36,244 nucleotides of DNA from Henriciella sp. (GCA_002733705.1 NVWP01000046.1:1-36244); one strand, 5' to 3'. Shown: positions 1-8,788, numbered from the stretch's first letter. Numbers and translations are program-made. The notes: a model not told the origin generated them from the sequence alone.

Positions 1-268
1 CCTGATTGTCCCCGACATAGCCGAAGACGAAACTTGTGCCGTTGCGGGTTGCCTCCTGCAAGGCGTCCACGATGAAGTTCGCCTGGAACAGAATGTTGCG
101 GATGAAAGGCACGCCGAACAGCAGGAGAGCGAAGGCAAACTGCATGGCGACAGCGCCCAGAACAAGGCGCAGCGGAAAGCGGCTCCGGTTCTCGGACAGT
201 GCCCAGCCGATTGCAAAGATCAGCGCGATCCCAATCAGCGCGCGCGCATTGTCCCAGCCCCATTCCAT
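1..268 (-). CDS. CNT-family nucleoside transporter, N-terminal part (runs off the window)
   Basis: This is the first 89 residues of a protein that starts at base 268 and leaves the window at base 1. It begins MEWGWDNARAL and has two hydrophobic segments (about residues 10-25 and 37-58). Around residues 72-87 it carries an 'EATRNGTSFVFGYVGD' stretch, the type of sequence found near the start of concentrative nucleoside transporters (NupC/CNT family) ahead of the core domain. Family members import nucleosides using a proton or sodium gradient across the inner membrane. The missing C-terminal part holds the substrate-binding helices, so specificity cannot be judged. It is divergent from the small gene at 416. 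The family call is fairly sure; substrate is unknown. Confidence 0.75.
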   Translation of the reverse strand, partial: MEWGWDNARALIGIALIFAIGWALSENRSRFPLRLVLGAVAMQFAFALLLFGVPFIRNILFQANFIVDALQEATRNGTSFVFGYVGDNQ

Positions 269-355
269 ATGGCAGACTCCCTGACATCCTCTTGGATATT
301 CTGCCTTATCGCGCGTGTATCGCATCGACCAGACCCGCAAGTCAGATCAATTGTC

Positions 356-380
356 GGAACGCGGCGTCTGCGTGCACGTT
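356..380 (+). promoter_or_regulatory. EcfG-type general stress promoter (GGAAC-N16-CGTT)
   Basis: GGAAC at 356-360 is followed after exactly 16 bases by CGTT at 377-380. This is the full consensus known for the alphaproteobacterial general stress sigma factor EcfG/SigT. Transcription would start near 388, leaving a leader of about 28 bases before the ATG at 416. The placement and perfect match make this one of the better-supported promoters in the window, although the motif alone does not prove activity. Confidence 0.72.
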
Positions 381-415
381 GGTCAAGCATACGAAGTCCG
401 GAACAAGGAGCGAAA

Positions 416-685
416 ATGAAACGCAAGACTTTCACCCCGCTACGCGATCAGAACATCAATATGGAGCCGCGTCCCGTCACAACCGATCAGGTCGATGGCG
501 TCATGAACTCCTCTGACGCGCTCGATGTGAAGATGACCAAGCTGAATGATCTTCGCCAGAGCCATGAGGACTGGGCAAACCGTCAGCCGGAAACCGACGG
601 CAAGCCGCTGCTCAGCTATATCGACGAGTCTGTTCAGCGCCTGCTCCACGATGACAAGCTGGAAGACAAGATCGAGACGGCCTGA
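416..685 (+). CDS. small hydrophilic protein of unknown function, probably stress-induced
   Basis: An 89-residue protein starting MKRKTFTPLRDQ. The start was chosen because AAGGAG (405-410) sits 5 bases before ATG 416; the frame stays open further upstream but that part would cross the promoter. It has no signal peptide, membrane segment or cysteine, is rich in Asp, Glu, Gln and Lys, and its second half (about residues 36-88) looks helical and amphipathic. I do not recognise the family. A perfect EcfG-type promoter lies directly upstream and a strong terminator directly downstream, so it looks like a single-gene transcript in the general stress response. Function is unknown. Confidence 0.75.
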   Translation: MKRKTFTPLRDQNINMEPRPVTTDQVDGVMNSSDALDVKMTKLNDLRQSHEDWANRQPETDGKPLLSYIDESVQRLLHDDKLEDKIETA

Positions 686-708
686 GACAGTCTCTGACAA
701 GCTGAAAT

Positions 709-747
709 GAAAAAGCCGCGGCGCCTTATGGGTCCGCGGCTTTTTTT
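709..747 (+). terminator. rho-independent terminator
   Basis: The GCCGCGG arm (715-721) pairs with CCGCGGC (734-740) around a 12-base loop, with an A-run before and seven T after (741-747). The A/T flanks extend the stem and make it usable from both sides, which suits the convergent genes ending at 685 (+) and 764 (-). Confidence 0.85.
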
Positions 748-763
748 AGACATCGAAAGACTG

Positions 764-1132
764 CTAGCCGAGTTTGCAGACGCAGATCTTGTTGCCGTCC
801 GGATCACGGAAATAGGCGCCATAGAAGGTCGGCATACGTTTGCCGGGCTCCCCGTCCGGCGTCGCACCGAGCTCGATCGCCTTCGCATAGGCCTTGTCCA
901 CGGTCTCATTGTCCGCGCAGGCGAGCGCCGGCATCACACCATTGCCAACCGTCGCTTCTTTTTCATCATAAGGACCCCCAATCGCCAGCATGGGTTGTCC
1001 AGGTCCCGTCCCATAGAAATAGAGCCGGCCATTGTCGAAGAAGCGTTGTGCGCCGATCACCGGCATGAAGCCGTCATAGAATTCGAGGGCCTTCTCGATA
1101 TTGTTTGACCCCAGCGTCACATAAGCGAGCAT
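764..1132 (-). CDS. VOC (glyoxalase/bleomycin-resistance fold) family protein
   Basis: A 122-residue cytoplasmic protein. The start (MLAYVTLGSNN) has a strong ribosome site, AAGGAGG, just upstream. The pattern fits a single VOC module pair: 'YVTLGSNNIEKALEFYD' at the N-terminus is the first beta-alpha unit, and 'YGAYFRDPDGNKICVCKLG' at the C-terminus is the typical closing 'DPDGN' strand. The usual first metal ligand (His or Gln on strand 1) is not evident, so it may not be a metal-dependent lyase. Members of this group range from glyoxalase to dioxygenase and resistance proteins, so the reaction cannot be assigned. It stands alone between two plus-strand genes. Confidence 0.85.
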   Translation of the reverse strand: MLAYVTLGSNNIEKALEFYDGFMPVIGAQRFFDNGRLYFYGTGPGQPMLAIGGPYDEKEATVGNGVMPALACADNETVDKAYAKAIELGATPDGEPGKRMPTFYGAYFRDPDGNKICVCKLG

Positions 1133-1276
1133 CTCAGTCCTCCTTGCTGATTATGGGGTCTCTTGCATCATGGCTTCGATAGCCCGGCAAGCACTTCCCC
1201 AGCGCGAATGCTTGACCTTTGCGTGACCGGGTGCTGCAAGGCTGACCGTCAGTTTTACCCAGTGCAGGAGACACAC

Positions 1277-2194
1277 ATGGCAGACATCCGTTTTGACAAC
1301 CAGGTCGCAATCGTCACAGGCGCTGGCGGCGGACTTGGCCGCTGCCACGCCCTAGAACTTGCCCGCCGCGGCGCAAAGGTCGTGGTCAATGACCTCGGAG
1401 CCTCGATGGATGGCTCGGGCGGCAGCTCGGAAGCGGCCAATGACGTCGTAAAGGAAATCGAAGCCATGGGCGGCGAAGCCATCGCAAACGGCTCTTCGGT
1501 AACCGACGATGCCGGCGTGAAGAAAATGATCGACGACGCCATGAACAAATGGGGCCGCATCGACATCCTGATCGCAAATGCCGGGATCCTGCGCGACAAG
1601 TCCTTCTCGAAGATGACGATGGAAGACATCCAGCTTGTCGTCGATGTGCACCTGATGGGTTCATTCAAGCCGATCAAGGCTGCCTGGGACATCATGAAGG
1701 AGCAGAATTTCGGCCGTATCGTCGTTACGACGTCCTCAACCGGCCTCTATGGCAATTTCGGGCAGGCCAACTATGGCGCGGCCAAGCTCGGCCTTGTCGG
1801 TATGATGAACACGCTGAAGATCGAGGGCGCCAAGAACAACATCAAGATCAACGCCGTCTGCCCGGTCGCTGCGACCCGCATGACAGAAGGTCTTATGCCA
1901 GAGGAAGTCCTCGCCCAGCTGAAGCCTGAATATGTGACGCCGGGCGTCATGAACCTCGTCAAGGAAGATGCCCCGACCGGCATGGTTCTTTCGGCTGGTG
2001 CCGGTGCCTTCTCCATGGCTGAGATTGTCGAGACCAATGGCGCCTATGTCGGCCAGGGCGACGCCCTCACGGCCGAAGCTGTTGCAGCGAAATGGGATGA
2101 GATCACCGACAAGAAAGTGCAGACCCACTTCAATGCCGGCGGTGAGCATGGCCAGAACATCTTCCGCCTGCTGGCTGAAGGCAAGAAAGGCTAG
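1277..2194 (+). CDS. SDR-family dehydrogenase, (3R)-hydroxyacyl-CoA dehydrogenase-like
   Basis: A 305-residue classical short-chain dehydrogenase. The start MADIRFDN follows AGGAG at 1267. Visible motifs are the cofactor loop TGAGGGLG (residues 14-21), NDLG (38-41), the NAG turn (101-103), the catalytic Ser around 153-154, and Tyr166 with Lys170 (YGAAK). 'VVVNDLGASMDGSG' and the C-terminal extension past residue 200 resemble the dehydrogenase unit of peroxisomal multifunctional enzyme 2, which oxidises (3R)-hydroxyacyl-CoA to 3-ketoacyl-CoA with NAD. That fits the many acyl-CoA enzymes elsewhere in the window. The hydratase half of MFE-2 is absent. Substrate is inferred; SDR membership is certain. 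Confidence 0.88.
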   Translation: MADIRFDNQVAIVTGAGGGLGRCHALELARRGAKVVVNDLGASMDGSGGSSEAANDVVKEIEAMGGEAIANGSSVTDDAGVKKMIDDAMNKWGRIDILIANAGILRDKSFSKMTMEDIQLVVDVHLMGSFKPIKAAWDIMKEQNFGRIVVTTSSTGLYGNFGQANYGAAKLGLVGMMNTLKIEGAKNNIKINAVCPVAATRMTEGLMPEEVLAQLKPEYVTPGVMNLVKEDAPTGMVLSAGAGAFSMAEIVETNGAYVGQGDALTAEAVAAKWDEITDKKVQTHFNAGGEHGQNIFRLLAEGKKG

Positions 2195-2221
2195 GTCGGC
2201 ACAATTGCTCGATTGAAAAAG

Positions 2222-2270
2222 GGGCCATGCCGGCAGCTTGATTTGAGGCTGCAGGCATGGCCCTATCCTT
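2222..2270 (+). terminator. long stem terminator downstream of the SDR gene
   Basis: GGGCCATGCC (2222-2231) pairs perfectly with GGCATGGCCC (2254-2263). An inner GCAGC/GCTGC stem extends it, and a weak T-rich tail follows. It lies between the SDR stop and the lipoprotein start. Confidence 0.7.
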
Positions 2271-2301
2271 TTGTGACCTGACAAATGATTTGAGGATTCC
2301 G

Positions 2302-2661
2302 ATGCGCCTTGCCCTGCTCTGCTCCAGCCTTTTCCTTCTCGCCGCCTGCCAGCCAGCCCCTGTGCCGGACAATAACGGACCGGTTGGCGCGCCTGAAGGC
2401 GCACGTGCCGAAGGTGAGATGTGCGGTGGAATCGCGGGCCTGACCTGCGGTGGGGGTCTATATTGCGCCTACCAGGCGGGCGACTGCAGACGCGTGGCCG
2501 ATAGTGCGGGGACCTGCGCGCCGCGTCCCGAAATGTGTACTCAGCAATATGATCCGGTCTGCGGCTGCGACGGCAAAACGTATGGCAATGCCTGCACGGC
2601 GGCCTCTGCGGGTGTCAGTATCGCTTCAAAGGGTGAGTGCTCGGAGAGCCGAACGCGCTAG
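2302..2661 (+). CDS. Kazal-type protease-inhibitor lipoprotein
   Basis: A 119-residue secreted lipoprotein. The signal ends in a lipobox, LLAAC, with Cys16 as the lipidation site; ATG 2302 gives a standard short signal. The mature part holds ten further cysteines. The last five fit a Kazal domain: Cys79-x7-Cys87, then Tyr94, Cys98 and Cys113, with 'PVCGCDGKTYGNAC'. The first half (Cys41, 49, 55, 62, 72) is a second, smaller cysteine-rich module. Kazal domains block serine proteases by presenting a loop between the first cysteines, so this probably guards the cell envelope from foreign proteases; the target is unknown. Its stop overlaps the stop of the convergent pcm gene by 4 bases. Confidence 0.88.
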   Translation: MRLALLCSSLFLLAACQPAPVPDNNGPVGAPEGARAEGEMCGGIAGLTCGGGLYCAYQAGDCRRVADSAGTCAPRPEMCTQQYDPVCGCDGKTYGNACTAASAGVSIASKGECSESRTR

Positions 2662-3308
2662 AGCGCGGCCGCGACACCATCAATGAGACGCCCGAGCGGC
2701 TCGGCAATCGGACTGTCTGTCCGGCTGCCATCCTTCGATACGCTGCGGACAACCTGCCTACTGCCCGCCTCCACGGGCGCGACAAGCACGCCCCCACGCG
2801 CGAGCTGCGCCATCAAAGCTTCGGGTATCTCACTGACCGCGCCTGTCAGCAGGATACGGTCGAAGGGGGCATGCTCGCGCCAGCCACCAAGACCATCCCC
2901 CTGGCGGATATCGACATTGCGCACCTTGAATGCGGCCAGCCGCGTCTTTGCGCGGGTGACCAGCTCCCCATAGCGGTCGATCATCCAGACATGTCTTGCG
3001 ATCTGGGCAAGAAGCGCGCCGACATATCCGCTTCCAGCTCCGACCAGCAGGTGGCGCTCACCCTGCCCCGCATTCGCCCGAAGCGCGCCGAGCAGCTGGG
3101 CAACGACAAGCGGCCTTGGCAGGGTCTGCCCGCAAGGCAGAGGCAGGACGGCATCCTCCTGGGCAAGCTTACGCAGCGAGGCATCCACAAAGGCGCCCCG
3201 ATCCACCGTCTCCATGGCCGACAGGACTGCATCATCGCGTATGCCTTGCCGGCGCAGCTGCAGGATGAGGCGCGCTGCCCGGAAAGGATCGGCAATCAGG
3301 TCTGCCAT
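2658..3308 (-). CDS. pcm: protein-L-isoaspartate O-methyltransferase family protein
   Basis: A 216-residue class I methyltransferase. It shows '[42 protein letters not shown]', the family's usual N-terminal helix region. It then has '[19 protein letters not shown]' in place of the common GQTISQP substrate motif, and the SAM loop '[15 protein letters not shown]' near residue 88. Family enzymes methylate L-isoaspartyl residues in aged proteins with S-adenosylmethionine to start repair. The GQT motif is altered (LPRP for ISQP) and the C-terminus is short, so activity on isoaspartate is likely but not certain. It starts inside the last 13 bases of surE and is probably co-transcribed with it, a common pairing. 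Confidence 0.85.
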   Translation of the reverse strand: MADLIADPFRAARLILQLRRQGIRDDAVLSAMETVDRGAFVDASLRKLAQEDAVLPLPCGQTLPRPLVVAQLLGALRANAGQGERHLLVGAGSGYVGALLAQIARHVWMIDRYGELVTRAKTRLAAFKVRNVDIRQGDGLGGWREHAPFDRILLTGAVSEIPEALMAQLARGGVLVAPVEAGSRQVVRSVSKDGSRTDSPIAEPLGRLIDGVAAAL

Positions 3309-4057
3309 GTCGCTTTCAGCTTCTCGAGATAGCGGTTGTGGGTGAGGTCCACATGAAGCGGTGTCACAGATATCCGCCCCTCATAGATCGCCCGAAGGTC
3401 TGTACCTTCTGGGGGTTGCGAGAGGCGGCCGCGAAAGCCGATCCAGAAATAATCATTGCCGCGCAGATCCTCACGCCGCTCTGTATGAATGATCTGCTCG
3501 TCGCGAAAACCCTGGCGCGTAATCTCGATCCCGGCAACGTCGTCCGGCTCTCGGTCCGGGAAATTGATGTTCATGACGACATCGTCCGGCCAGCCCTGGT
3601 CGATCAGCGGCTTGATGACCCGGGCGCCCCAGCTCTTCGACGTTTCCCATGGCAGGGAGCCGCGCTCGCGAAAGCTCTGCGCCTGGCTGAGTGCAATAGA
3701 GGGTACACCAAGATGCATGCCGAACATGGCCCCTGCGATTGTGCCGGACAGGCTTGTATCTTCGGCAATATTCTGGCCGCGATTGACGCCGGACAAGATA
3801 AGGTCCGGTTTGCCGTCCATCAGCTCATGGACGGCCAGCAGCACGCAATCGGTCGGCGTTCCCATCACCGCCCAGCACTTCTCGCGCACCTCGCGCGTGC
3901 GCACAGGCTGGGTCAGCGTGATGGAACGCGACTGGCCAGACTGCTCGACCTCAGGCGCCGCGATCCAGATGTCATCGGAAAGCTCACGCGCAATCGACTC
4001 CAGAACCGAAAGGCCCGGCGCATGGATACCATCATCATTGGTCAGGAGGATTCTCAA
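3296..4057 (-). CDS. surE: 5'/3'-nucleotidase SurE
   Basis: A 253-residue enzyme of usual length for SurE. It starts [15 protein letters not shown], giving the metal ligands Asp8 and Asp9, with Ser40 in '[10 protein letters not shown]' and Asn92 in 'SGVNRGQNI'. SurE is a divalent-metal-dependent phosphatase that removes phosphate from nucleoside 5'- or 3'-monophosphates, and in some species from short polyphosphate, in the cytoplasm under stress or stationary phase. It overlaps pcm by 13 bases and lies 58 bases after serS in a minus-strand operon. The identification is sure. Confidence 0.96.
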   Translation of the reverse strand: MRILLTNDDGIHAPGLSVLESIARELSDDIWIAAPEVEQSGQSRSITLTQPVRTREVREKCWAVMGTPTDCVLLAVHELMDGKPDLILSGVNRGQNIAEDTSLSGTIAGAMFGMHLGVPSIALSQAQSFRERGSLPWETSKSWGARVIKPLIDQGWPDDVVMNINFPDREPDDVAGIEITRQGFRDEQIIHTERREDLRGNDYFWIGFRGRLSQPPEGTDLRAIYEGRISVTPLHVDLTHNRYLEKLKATWQT

Positions 4058-4115
4058 AACGCGTCAGTCCCTTCTTGCCCAAAATCCACTCGGCTCAGCA
4101 TGAGCAGTCAAAAGC

Positions 4116-5417
4116 CTACGCCTCGATCACCTCAAGCCCACCCATATACGGCCGAAGCACGGCCGGCACCGCGATGGAGCCGTCTTCGCGCTGATAATTC
4201 TCCAGCACAGCAACCAGTGTCCTGCCCACGGCAAGGCCAGAACCGTTCAGCGTATGAACAAATTCAGGCTTCGGCTTCGGATTGTCGCTCCCAGGCGCCG
4301 GGCGCCAGCGGGCATTCATCCGCCGAGCCTGAAAGTCCCCGCAATAGGAGCACGAGCTGATCTCGCGATAGGTCTCCTGGCTCGGCAGCCAGACTTCAAG
4401 GTCATAGGTCTTGCGCGCGCCGAACCCCATATCGCCGGCACATAGTAGCATGCGGCGATATGGCAGCTCCAGGCGCTCAAGAATGGTCTCGGCGCAGCGC
4501 GTCATGCGCTCCAGCTCTTCAAGGCCCTCCGCCTCATCCTTCACGATGGAGACAAGTTCCACCTTGTTGAACTGATGCAGGCGGATCATGCCTTTGGTGT
4601 CGCGGCCCGCACTGCCGGCCTCTGAGCGGAAGCATGGCGTGTGCGCCGTCATCCGGCGCGGCAGAAACTCGGCCTCGAGGATGGAGTCGCGCACCGTATT
4701 GGTCAGCGAAATCTCAGACGTTGCGATAAGCCACATGCCATCGGTCGTTTCAAACGAGTCCTCGCCAAACTTGGGAAGCTGGCCCGTCCCGACCATGGCC
4801 TCCGAACGCACCAGAAAGGGTGGGCTGGTCTCGCGATAACCATGCTCACCCGTCTGAACGTCCAACATGTAATTTGCCAATGCGCGCTCAAGACGCGAAA
4901 GCCCGCCCCGCAGGACAACGAAGCGGGAACCGGACATCTTTGCCGCGGCCTCGAAATCCATAAGCCCAAGCGCCTCGCCGAGATCGGCATGGTCTTTCGG
5001 CGCAAAGCTCAGCGCGGTCGGCGTGCCCTCCTTCTTCTGCTCGACATTGGCTTCTTCGTCTTCGCCTTCCGGTACATCCGGCAGGGGCAGGTTTGGCAGG
5101 CCGAGAAGAAACTCGTCCAGCGCTGCACGGGCCGCAGCTTCCTGTTCACCGGCTGCCTCGATTGTTTCCTTCGCGGCGGCGACTTCGGTGCGGAGCTTTT
5201 CAAACTCCGCTTCGTCGCCGCTCGCCTTGGCCTTGCCGACAAGTTTCGATTTGGCGTTACGGGCGCTCTCGGCTTCCTGCTTGTCGGTGATGGCCTGACG
5301 CAGCGCCGTGTCATGGGCGAGGATATCATCCACCTTGTCACCCAGTCCGGATGCCCGCCGGTTCCAGGCGTCGCGGAAATGGTCTGGGTTCTCACGGATA
5401 GCGCGAATATCGAACAT
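4116..5417 (-). CDS. serS: seryl-tRNA synthetase
   Basis: A 433-residue class II aminoacyl-tRNA synthetase. Residues 1-110 form the N-terminal coiled-coil arm that holds the long variable arm of tRNA-Ser ('[21 protein letters not shown]' and the following charged helices). The catalytic core has motif 2 ('[17 protein letters not shown]') and motif 3 ('[18 protein letters not shown]'). It charges tRNA-Ser, and tRNA-Sec where present, with serine using ATP. Length and motifs are complete. It lies between tatC and surE on the minus strand, 92 bases after tatC, so a promoter of its own in the gap is possible. Confidence 0.98.
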   Translation of the reverse strand: MFDIRAIRENPDHFRDAWNRRASGLGDKVDDILAHDTALRQAITDKQEAESARNAKSKLVGKAKASGDEAEFEKLRTEVAAAKETIEAAGEQEAAARAALDEFLLGLPNLPLPDVPEGEDEEANVEQKKEGTPTALSFAPKDHADLGEALGLMDFEAAAKMSGSRFVVLRGGLSRLERALANYMLDVQTGEHGYRETSPPFLVRSEAMVGTGQLPKFGEDSFETTDGMWLIATSEISLTNTVRDSILEAEFLPRRMTAHTPCFRSEAGSAGRDTKGMIRLHQFNKVELVSIVKDEAEGLEELERMTRCAETILERLELPYRRMLLCAGDMGFGARKTYDLEVWLPSQETYREISSCSYCGDFQARRMNARWRPAPGSDNPKPKPEFVHTLNGSGLAVGRTLVAVLENYQREDGSIAVPAVLRPYMGGLEVIEA

Positions 5418-5509
5418 GGATTTGGCCTTCAGGCAGTTCTTCTTTTCCTGCCGATGCGTCTAGTGCAATTGGCGCGCGAGCGGAACCGTCTGAAGTGAGG
5501 AGAAGGCCC

Positions 5510-6352
5510 TTAGCCATCACCTGTATCGATCGCTTCGTCCTCAGCGGCCTTCTTCTCCATCATGGTGACGCACCAGATGGAAATCTCATAGAGGCCGTAG
5601 ACCGGCACAGCGAGCATTACCTGGGAGATGAGGTCCGGCGGGGTAAAAAAGGCCGCCGACACAAGGATCGCGACGATTGCATATTTGCGGCCGGAGCGCA
5701 GCGTGTCGGCGCCGATAATACCTGCACGCCCCATCAGGCTGAGCACAACCGGCAACTGGAAGCTCAGACCAAAAGCCAGCATCAGCGCCATGACGAGAGA
5801 GAGATATTCAGAGACCTTGATCTGCGGCGTGATGGCTGCGCGTCCCTGAGCCGCTTCCTGTTCAAACGATAGGGCGAAATTCGAGATCAGCGGCAGCATC
5901 ACGAAATAGACGAAGAGCGCACCGAGCGTGAAAAGCACCGGGGCCGCGACAAGAAAAGGCAGGACCGTGCCTTTCTCGCGCCTGTAGAGACCGGGCGCCA
6001 CGAAAGAATAGATCTGCCAGCCCATGATCGGAAATGCCAGAAAGACACCGGCAAAGAGCGACAGTTTCAGCTCCACAAAAAAGACTTCCAGCGGGGCTGT
6101 ATAGATCAGCTCGAACCGTGTCTCGCCCCTCTCCACTTCGGCCACGCGCACCAGCGGCTCCAGCAGGATATTATAGAGCGGGCGGGCAAGGAAAAAGCAG
6201 AGAATAGTCGCCACAGCGAGCGCAGCAATGGACCAGATGAGCCGCGAGCGAAGCTCGATGAGATGATCGAGCAGAGGCGCACGCGTGGCCTCCATCTCCA
6301 TGTCGTCATCGGTAAAATCCGGCCGCTCGTCTTCACGCATGTCGGCGCTCAT
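5510..6352 (-). CDS. tatC: Tat translocase subunit TatC
   Basis: A 280-residue inner-membrane protein with six expected helices. The N-terminal 'PLLDHLIELRSRLIWS' (about residues 25-41) is the hallmark cytoplasmic TatC segment that recognises the twin-arginine signal. 'FVELKLSLFAGVFLAFPIMGWQIYSFVAPGLYRREK' is the conserved first periplasmic loop and following helix. TatC binds the RR signal peptide with TatB and recruits TatA to move folded proteins across the inner membrane. Its start overlaps the tatB stop by 4 bases. The N- and C-termini carry acidic extensions. Confidence 0.97.
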   Translation of the reverse strand: MSADMREDERPDFTDDDMEMEATRAPLLDHLIELRSRLIWSIAALAVATILCFFLARPLYNILLEPLVRVAEVERGETRFELIYTAPLEVFFVELKLSLFAGVFLAFPIMGWQIYSFVAPGLYRREKGTVLPFLVAAPVLFTLGALFVYFVMLPLISNFALSFEQEAAQGRAAITPQIKVSEYLSLVMALMLAFGLSFQLPVVLSLMGRAGIIGADTLRSGRKYAIVAILVSAAFFTPPDLISQVMLAVPVYGLYEISIWCVTMMEKKAAEDEAIDTGDG

Positions 6353-6843
6353 GTCGAAGACGCTTTCTTCTGATCCGTCGCATCGCCGGTCTCGCCAGCT
6401 TGCGCCGGATCTGTCTCGGCATCCGGGGCCGCGCCCGCAGGCGGCGAAGTCTCCGGAAGCTTGCCAGCGCTCTCGGCTCCTGACTCATCCTTTGACGTCC
6501 CGTCCTCGACCACGCCGGGACCGCCTTCCTTGCCGGCCTGCGGCCAGGGATTTTCCATCATGACGCGGCGGTTGATATCGCTCTCGGTCTTCTTGAGCTC
6601 ATCGACCGCCTCGGTGAGTGCGTTGTCGCGGCGAAGGTCCTGGATTTCCTTGCGCAGCTCATCCAGCTCGGCCTGACGGGCAATGTCGTCGAAGGCAGAC
6701 TGGAACTCACGCGCCATGGCGCGGCCCTTGGCCACAAACTGGCCGAGCTTGCGCATCATCAACGGCAGGTCTTTTGGACCGACGACAATAAGCGCGACGA
6801 TCGCCACGAGCATGAACTCGGTAAGGCCAAATTGTGGAAGCAT
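6349..6843 (-). CDS. tatB: Tat translocase subunit TatB
   Basis: A 164-residue protein with one N-terminal membrane helix ('EFMLVAIVALIVVGPKDLP', about residues 9-27), the typical Gly-Pro hinge and the amphipathic helix 'LPLMMRKLGQFVAKGRAMAREF'. A charged helical region and a long Pro/Ala/Glu-rich tail (about residues 100-164) follow and are likely unstructured. TatB forms the signal-peptide receptor with TatC. It is placed between tatA (23 bases upstream) and tatC (4-base overlap). TatB is told from TatA by its order, its length and the VGPKDLP hinge. Confidence 0.95.
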   Translation of the reverse strand: MLPQFGLTEFMLVAIVALIVVGPKDLPLMMRKLGQFVAKGRAMAREFQSAFDDIARQAELDELRKEIQDLRRDNALTEAVDELKKTESDINRRVMMENPWPQAGKEGGPGVVEDGTSKDESGAESAGKLPETSPPAGAAPDAETDPAQAGETGDATDQKKASST

Positions 6844-6866
6844 TATGCGCCGGCCTCACTCGCCAA

Positions 6867-7112
6867 TCAGCTGGAGGTCTTCGACTTGTCCTTCTCAGGC
6901 GTGACGTTGACCATCTTGTCATCGCTGAGGTGGTGGGACTTTTTGGACTCGTCCTTGTCCTTCCCCTCTTCGTCATCGTCATTCAGGCCCGAGCGAAAGC
7001 TTCGCACGCCCTTGGCCATGTCACTCATGATCGAAGAAATACGCCCGCGTCCGCCAAACAGGAGGAGGGCTACGATCAGCACGATAAGAAGCTGCATCCA
7101 GCTAGGGGCCAT
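6867..7112 (-). CDS. tatA: Tat translocase subunit TatA
   Basis: An 81-residue protein with an N-terminal helix ('[20 protein letters not shown]') and the FGxGR hinge of TatA, then the amphipathic helix '[18 protein letters not shown]' and a highly charged tail (about residues 44-81). TatA subunits assemble around TatBC to form the passage for folded proteins carrying twin-arginine signals. It is first of the three tat genes and lies 78 bases after scpB, so the tat genes may be read from the scp promoter or from a short promoter in that gap. Confidence 0.95.
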   Translation of the reverse strand: MAPSWMQLLIVLIVALLLFGGRGRISSIMSDMAKGVRSFRSGLNDDDEEGKDKDESKKSHHLSDDKMVNVTPEKDKSKTSS

Positions 7113-7190
7113 GGAACGTCTCCAGAATTTCTTCTGAACCAGTAGCGCCCAAATCTGTAAGTCTCAATGGGTCACGATCACTCAGTTGGC

Positions 7191-7973
7191 TCAGTCGTCC
7201 TCGCCATCCATGAAATCGGTCATGAATGCACGATCTTCGTGCGGTCCGTCATCATCATTGTCGGCTTCGCTGGCCGGCATGTCGATATCACCCGGATCGA
7301 AGTCCGGCGGCACGACATCGGACAGCAGTCCGCCAGCCTCAAGCTCGGCCCGGCCCGGCAGGACATCGAGACTCTCCAGTCCGAAATGCTCAAGAAAGGC
7401 ATCCGTCGTGCCATAGGTCACCGGACGGCCCGGCGTCTGGCGGCGCCCCTTTATACGCACCCAGCGCGCTTCCATCAGCTGATCGATGGTGCCCTTTGAG
7501 ACAGCGACGCCGCGCACGGCCTCGATCTCGGCGCGGGTGGCCGGTTGGCCATAAGCGATAATGGCAAGCGTCTCGAGCGCGGCCTGTGAAAGTTTCTTCT
7601 GCTCCTGACGCTCTTCCACGAAGAGATAGGAGAGATCTTCTGCTGTCTGGAAGCGCCACTTGCCGGCCACCTCCACAAGCGTCACCCCGCGATTGGCATA
7701 AGCCGCCTTCAGCGACATCAGGATCGTCGCGGCATCGACGCCCTGCGGCAGCACCTCTGCGACCTGCTCGGCCGAGAGCGGTGCGCCAGCCGCAAACAGG
7801 ATGGCCTCGGCCCGGCGCAGCGCATCGGACACAATATCCGCGCTGCCGTCCGCTTCACGCCTTAGAAGGTCTTCAGAACGCTTGTACGCAAAGGATAGCT
7901 GGCGCACGGCATCACGGATTTCTTCCGGCGCGTCTTCCAGCTTCTCGTTTTCCAGGCGGGGTATCGCGTTCAT
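7191..7973 (-). CDS. scpB: segregation and condensation protein B
   Basis: A 260-residue protein with two tandem winged-helix modules (about residues 50-130 and 130-205). These include 'EAILFAAGAPLSAEQVAEVLP', 'ETLAIIAYGQPATRAEIEAVRGV' and 'GRPVTYGTTDAFLEHFGLESLDVLP', all standard ScpB sequence. ScpB dimers bind ScpA and the SMC ATPase to make the condensin ring that organises and separates sister chromosomes. The acidic tail after about residue 220 is longer than usual. Its first bases overlap the end of scpA by 4 (ATGA), which points to coupled translation at matched amounts. Confidence 0.96.
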   Translation of the reverse strand: MNAIPRLENEKLEDAPEEIRDAVRQLSFAYKRSEDLLRREADGSADIVSDALRRAEAILFAAGAPLSAEQVAEVLPQGVDAATILMSLKAAYANRGVTLVEVAGKWRFQTAEDLSYLFVEERQEQKKLSQAALETLAIIAYGQPATRAEIEAVRGVAVSKGTIDQLMEARWVRIKGRRQTPGRPVTYGTTDAFLEHFGLESLDVLPGRAELEAGGLLSDVVPPDFDPGDIDMPASEADNDDDGPHEDRAFMTDFMDGEDD

Positions 7974-8788
7974 GCACTCATCCCTTCTGTCTCTTCCTTA
8001 TGGCCGCGCACATAGAGCGGGCTGAAATGGGCGTCCTGGCGCAGCTCAATATCGCCGTCGCGCGCAAGCTCCAGCGCCGCCGAGAAAACGCTCGCCGTTA
8101 CCGAACGCGGCGGAATATTCTCAGCGATATCGCTCATGCGGGCGCGCAGTTCTTCAAGGCTCGCCCAGCTGTCGATCAGCTTGCTCAGACTTTTCAGTGA
8201 GTCGCGCGCATGCTCCAGCGGCAGGACATATTGGTGCACAACCCTGTGCGGGGCGGCATCCTCACGGCGCTGACGGATGCTGCCGAAGGCCTGCATCAGA
8301 TGCCAGAGCGATGTGTCGTATTCTGTCGTCTTGATGACCCGCGGCTGCTCGGGCGCGCCGCGCAGGAAGACATCCTGTCCCAGCCGGCCAAGCTCCATCA
8401 GCTCATCGCCCGCCTCCCGCATCGCTTCCAGCCGTTTGAGACGAAAAGCGAGACGCGCTGCCATTTCCTCGCCGTCGATCTCGTCATTGGCCGCCTTTTC
8501 GGGCTTTGGCAGCAACAGGCGCGACTTCATGAAAGCGAGCCATGCCGCCATGAGCAGATAGTCTGCCGCCAGATCAATGCGCTTCTCGCGCGCGTCCTCA
8601 ATGAAGCCGATATACTGATTGGCCAGTTCCAGCATTGAGACCTTGAGCAGGTCCACCTTCTGGCGCCGCGCCAGATCGAGCAGCAGATGCAGCGGGCCCT
8701 CATATCCATCGATATCGACAGCGAAATAGTCCCCGGCTTCGAGGTCGTCGCGGTCGATCAGGTCGCTGGAGACGAGTTCCGAACTCAT
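7970..8788 (-). CDS. scpA: segregation and condensation protein A (kleisin)
   Basis: A 272-residue kleisin. 'IDGYEGPLHLLLDLARRQKVDLLKVSMLELANQYI' (about residues 26-60) is the canonical ScpA start that binds the SMC neck. A helical middle and a C-terminal winged-helix ('ASVFSAALELARDGDIELRQDAHFSPLYVR') that binds the SMC head follow. It bridges the two SMC heads in bacterial condensin. It overlaps both nagZ upstream and scpB downstream by 4 bases, so the three are translationally linked. Confidence 0.96.
   Translation of the reverse strand: MSSELVSSDLIDRDDLEAGDYFAVDIDGYEGPLHLLLDLARRQKVDLLKVSMLELANQYIGFIEDAREKRIDLAADYLLMAAWLAFMKSRLLLPKPEKAANDEIDGEEMAARLAFRLKRLEAMREAGDELMELGRLGQDVFLRGAPEQPRVIKTTEYDTSLWHLMQAFGSIRQRREDAAPHRVVHQYVLPLEHARDSLKSLSKLIDSWASLEELRARMSDIAENIPPRSVTASVFSAALELARDGDIELRQDAHFSPLYVRGHKEETEGMSA

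Noticed and set aside
3338-4360. Long plus-strand reading frames over surE and serS, and similar ones at 31337-32587 and 29160-30575.
   Set aside because: They are antisense to well-identified genes, show no family features and arise from the high GC content.
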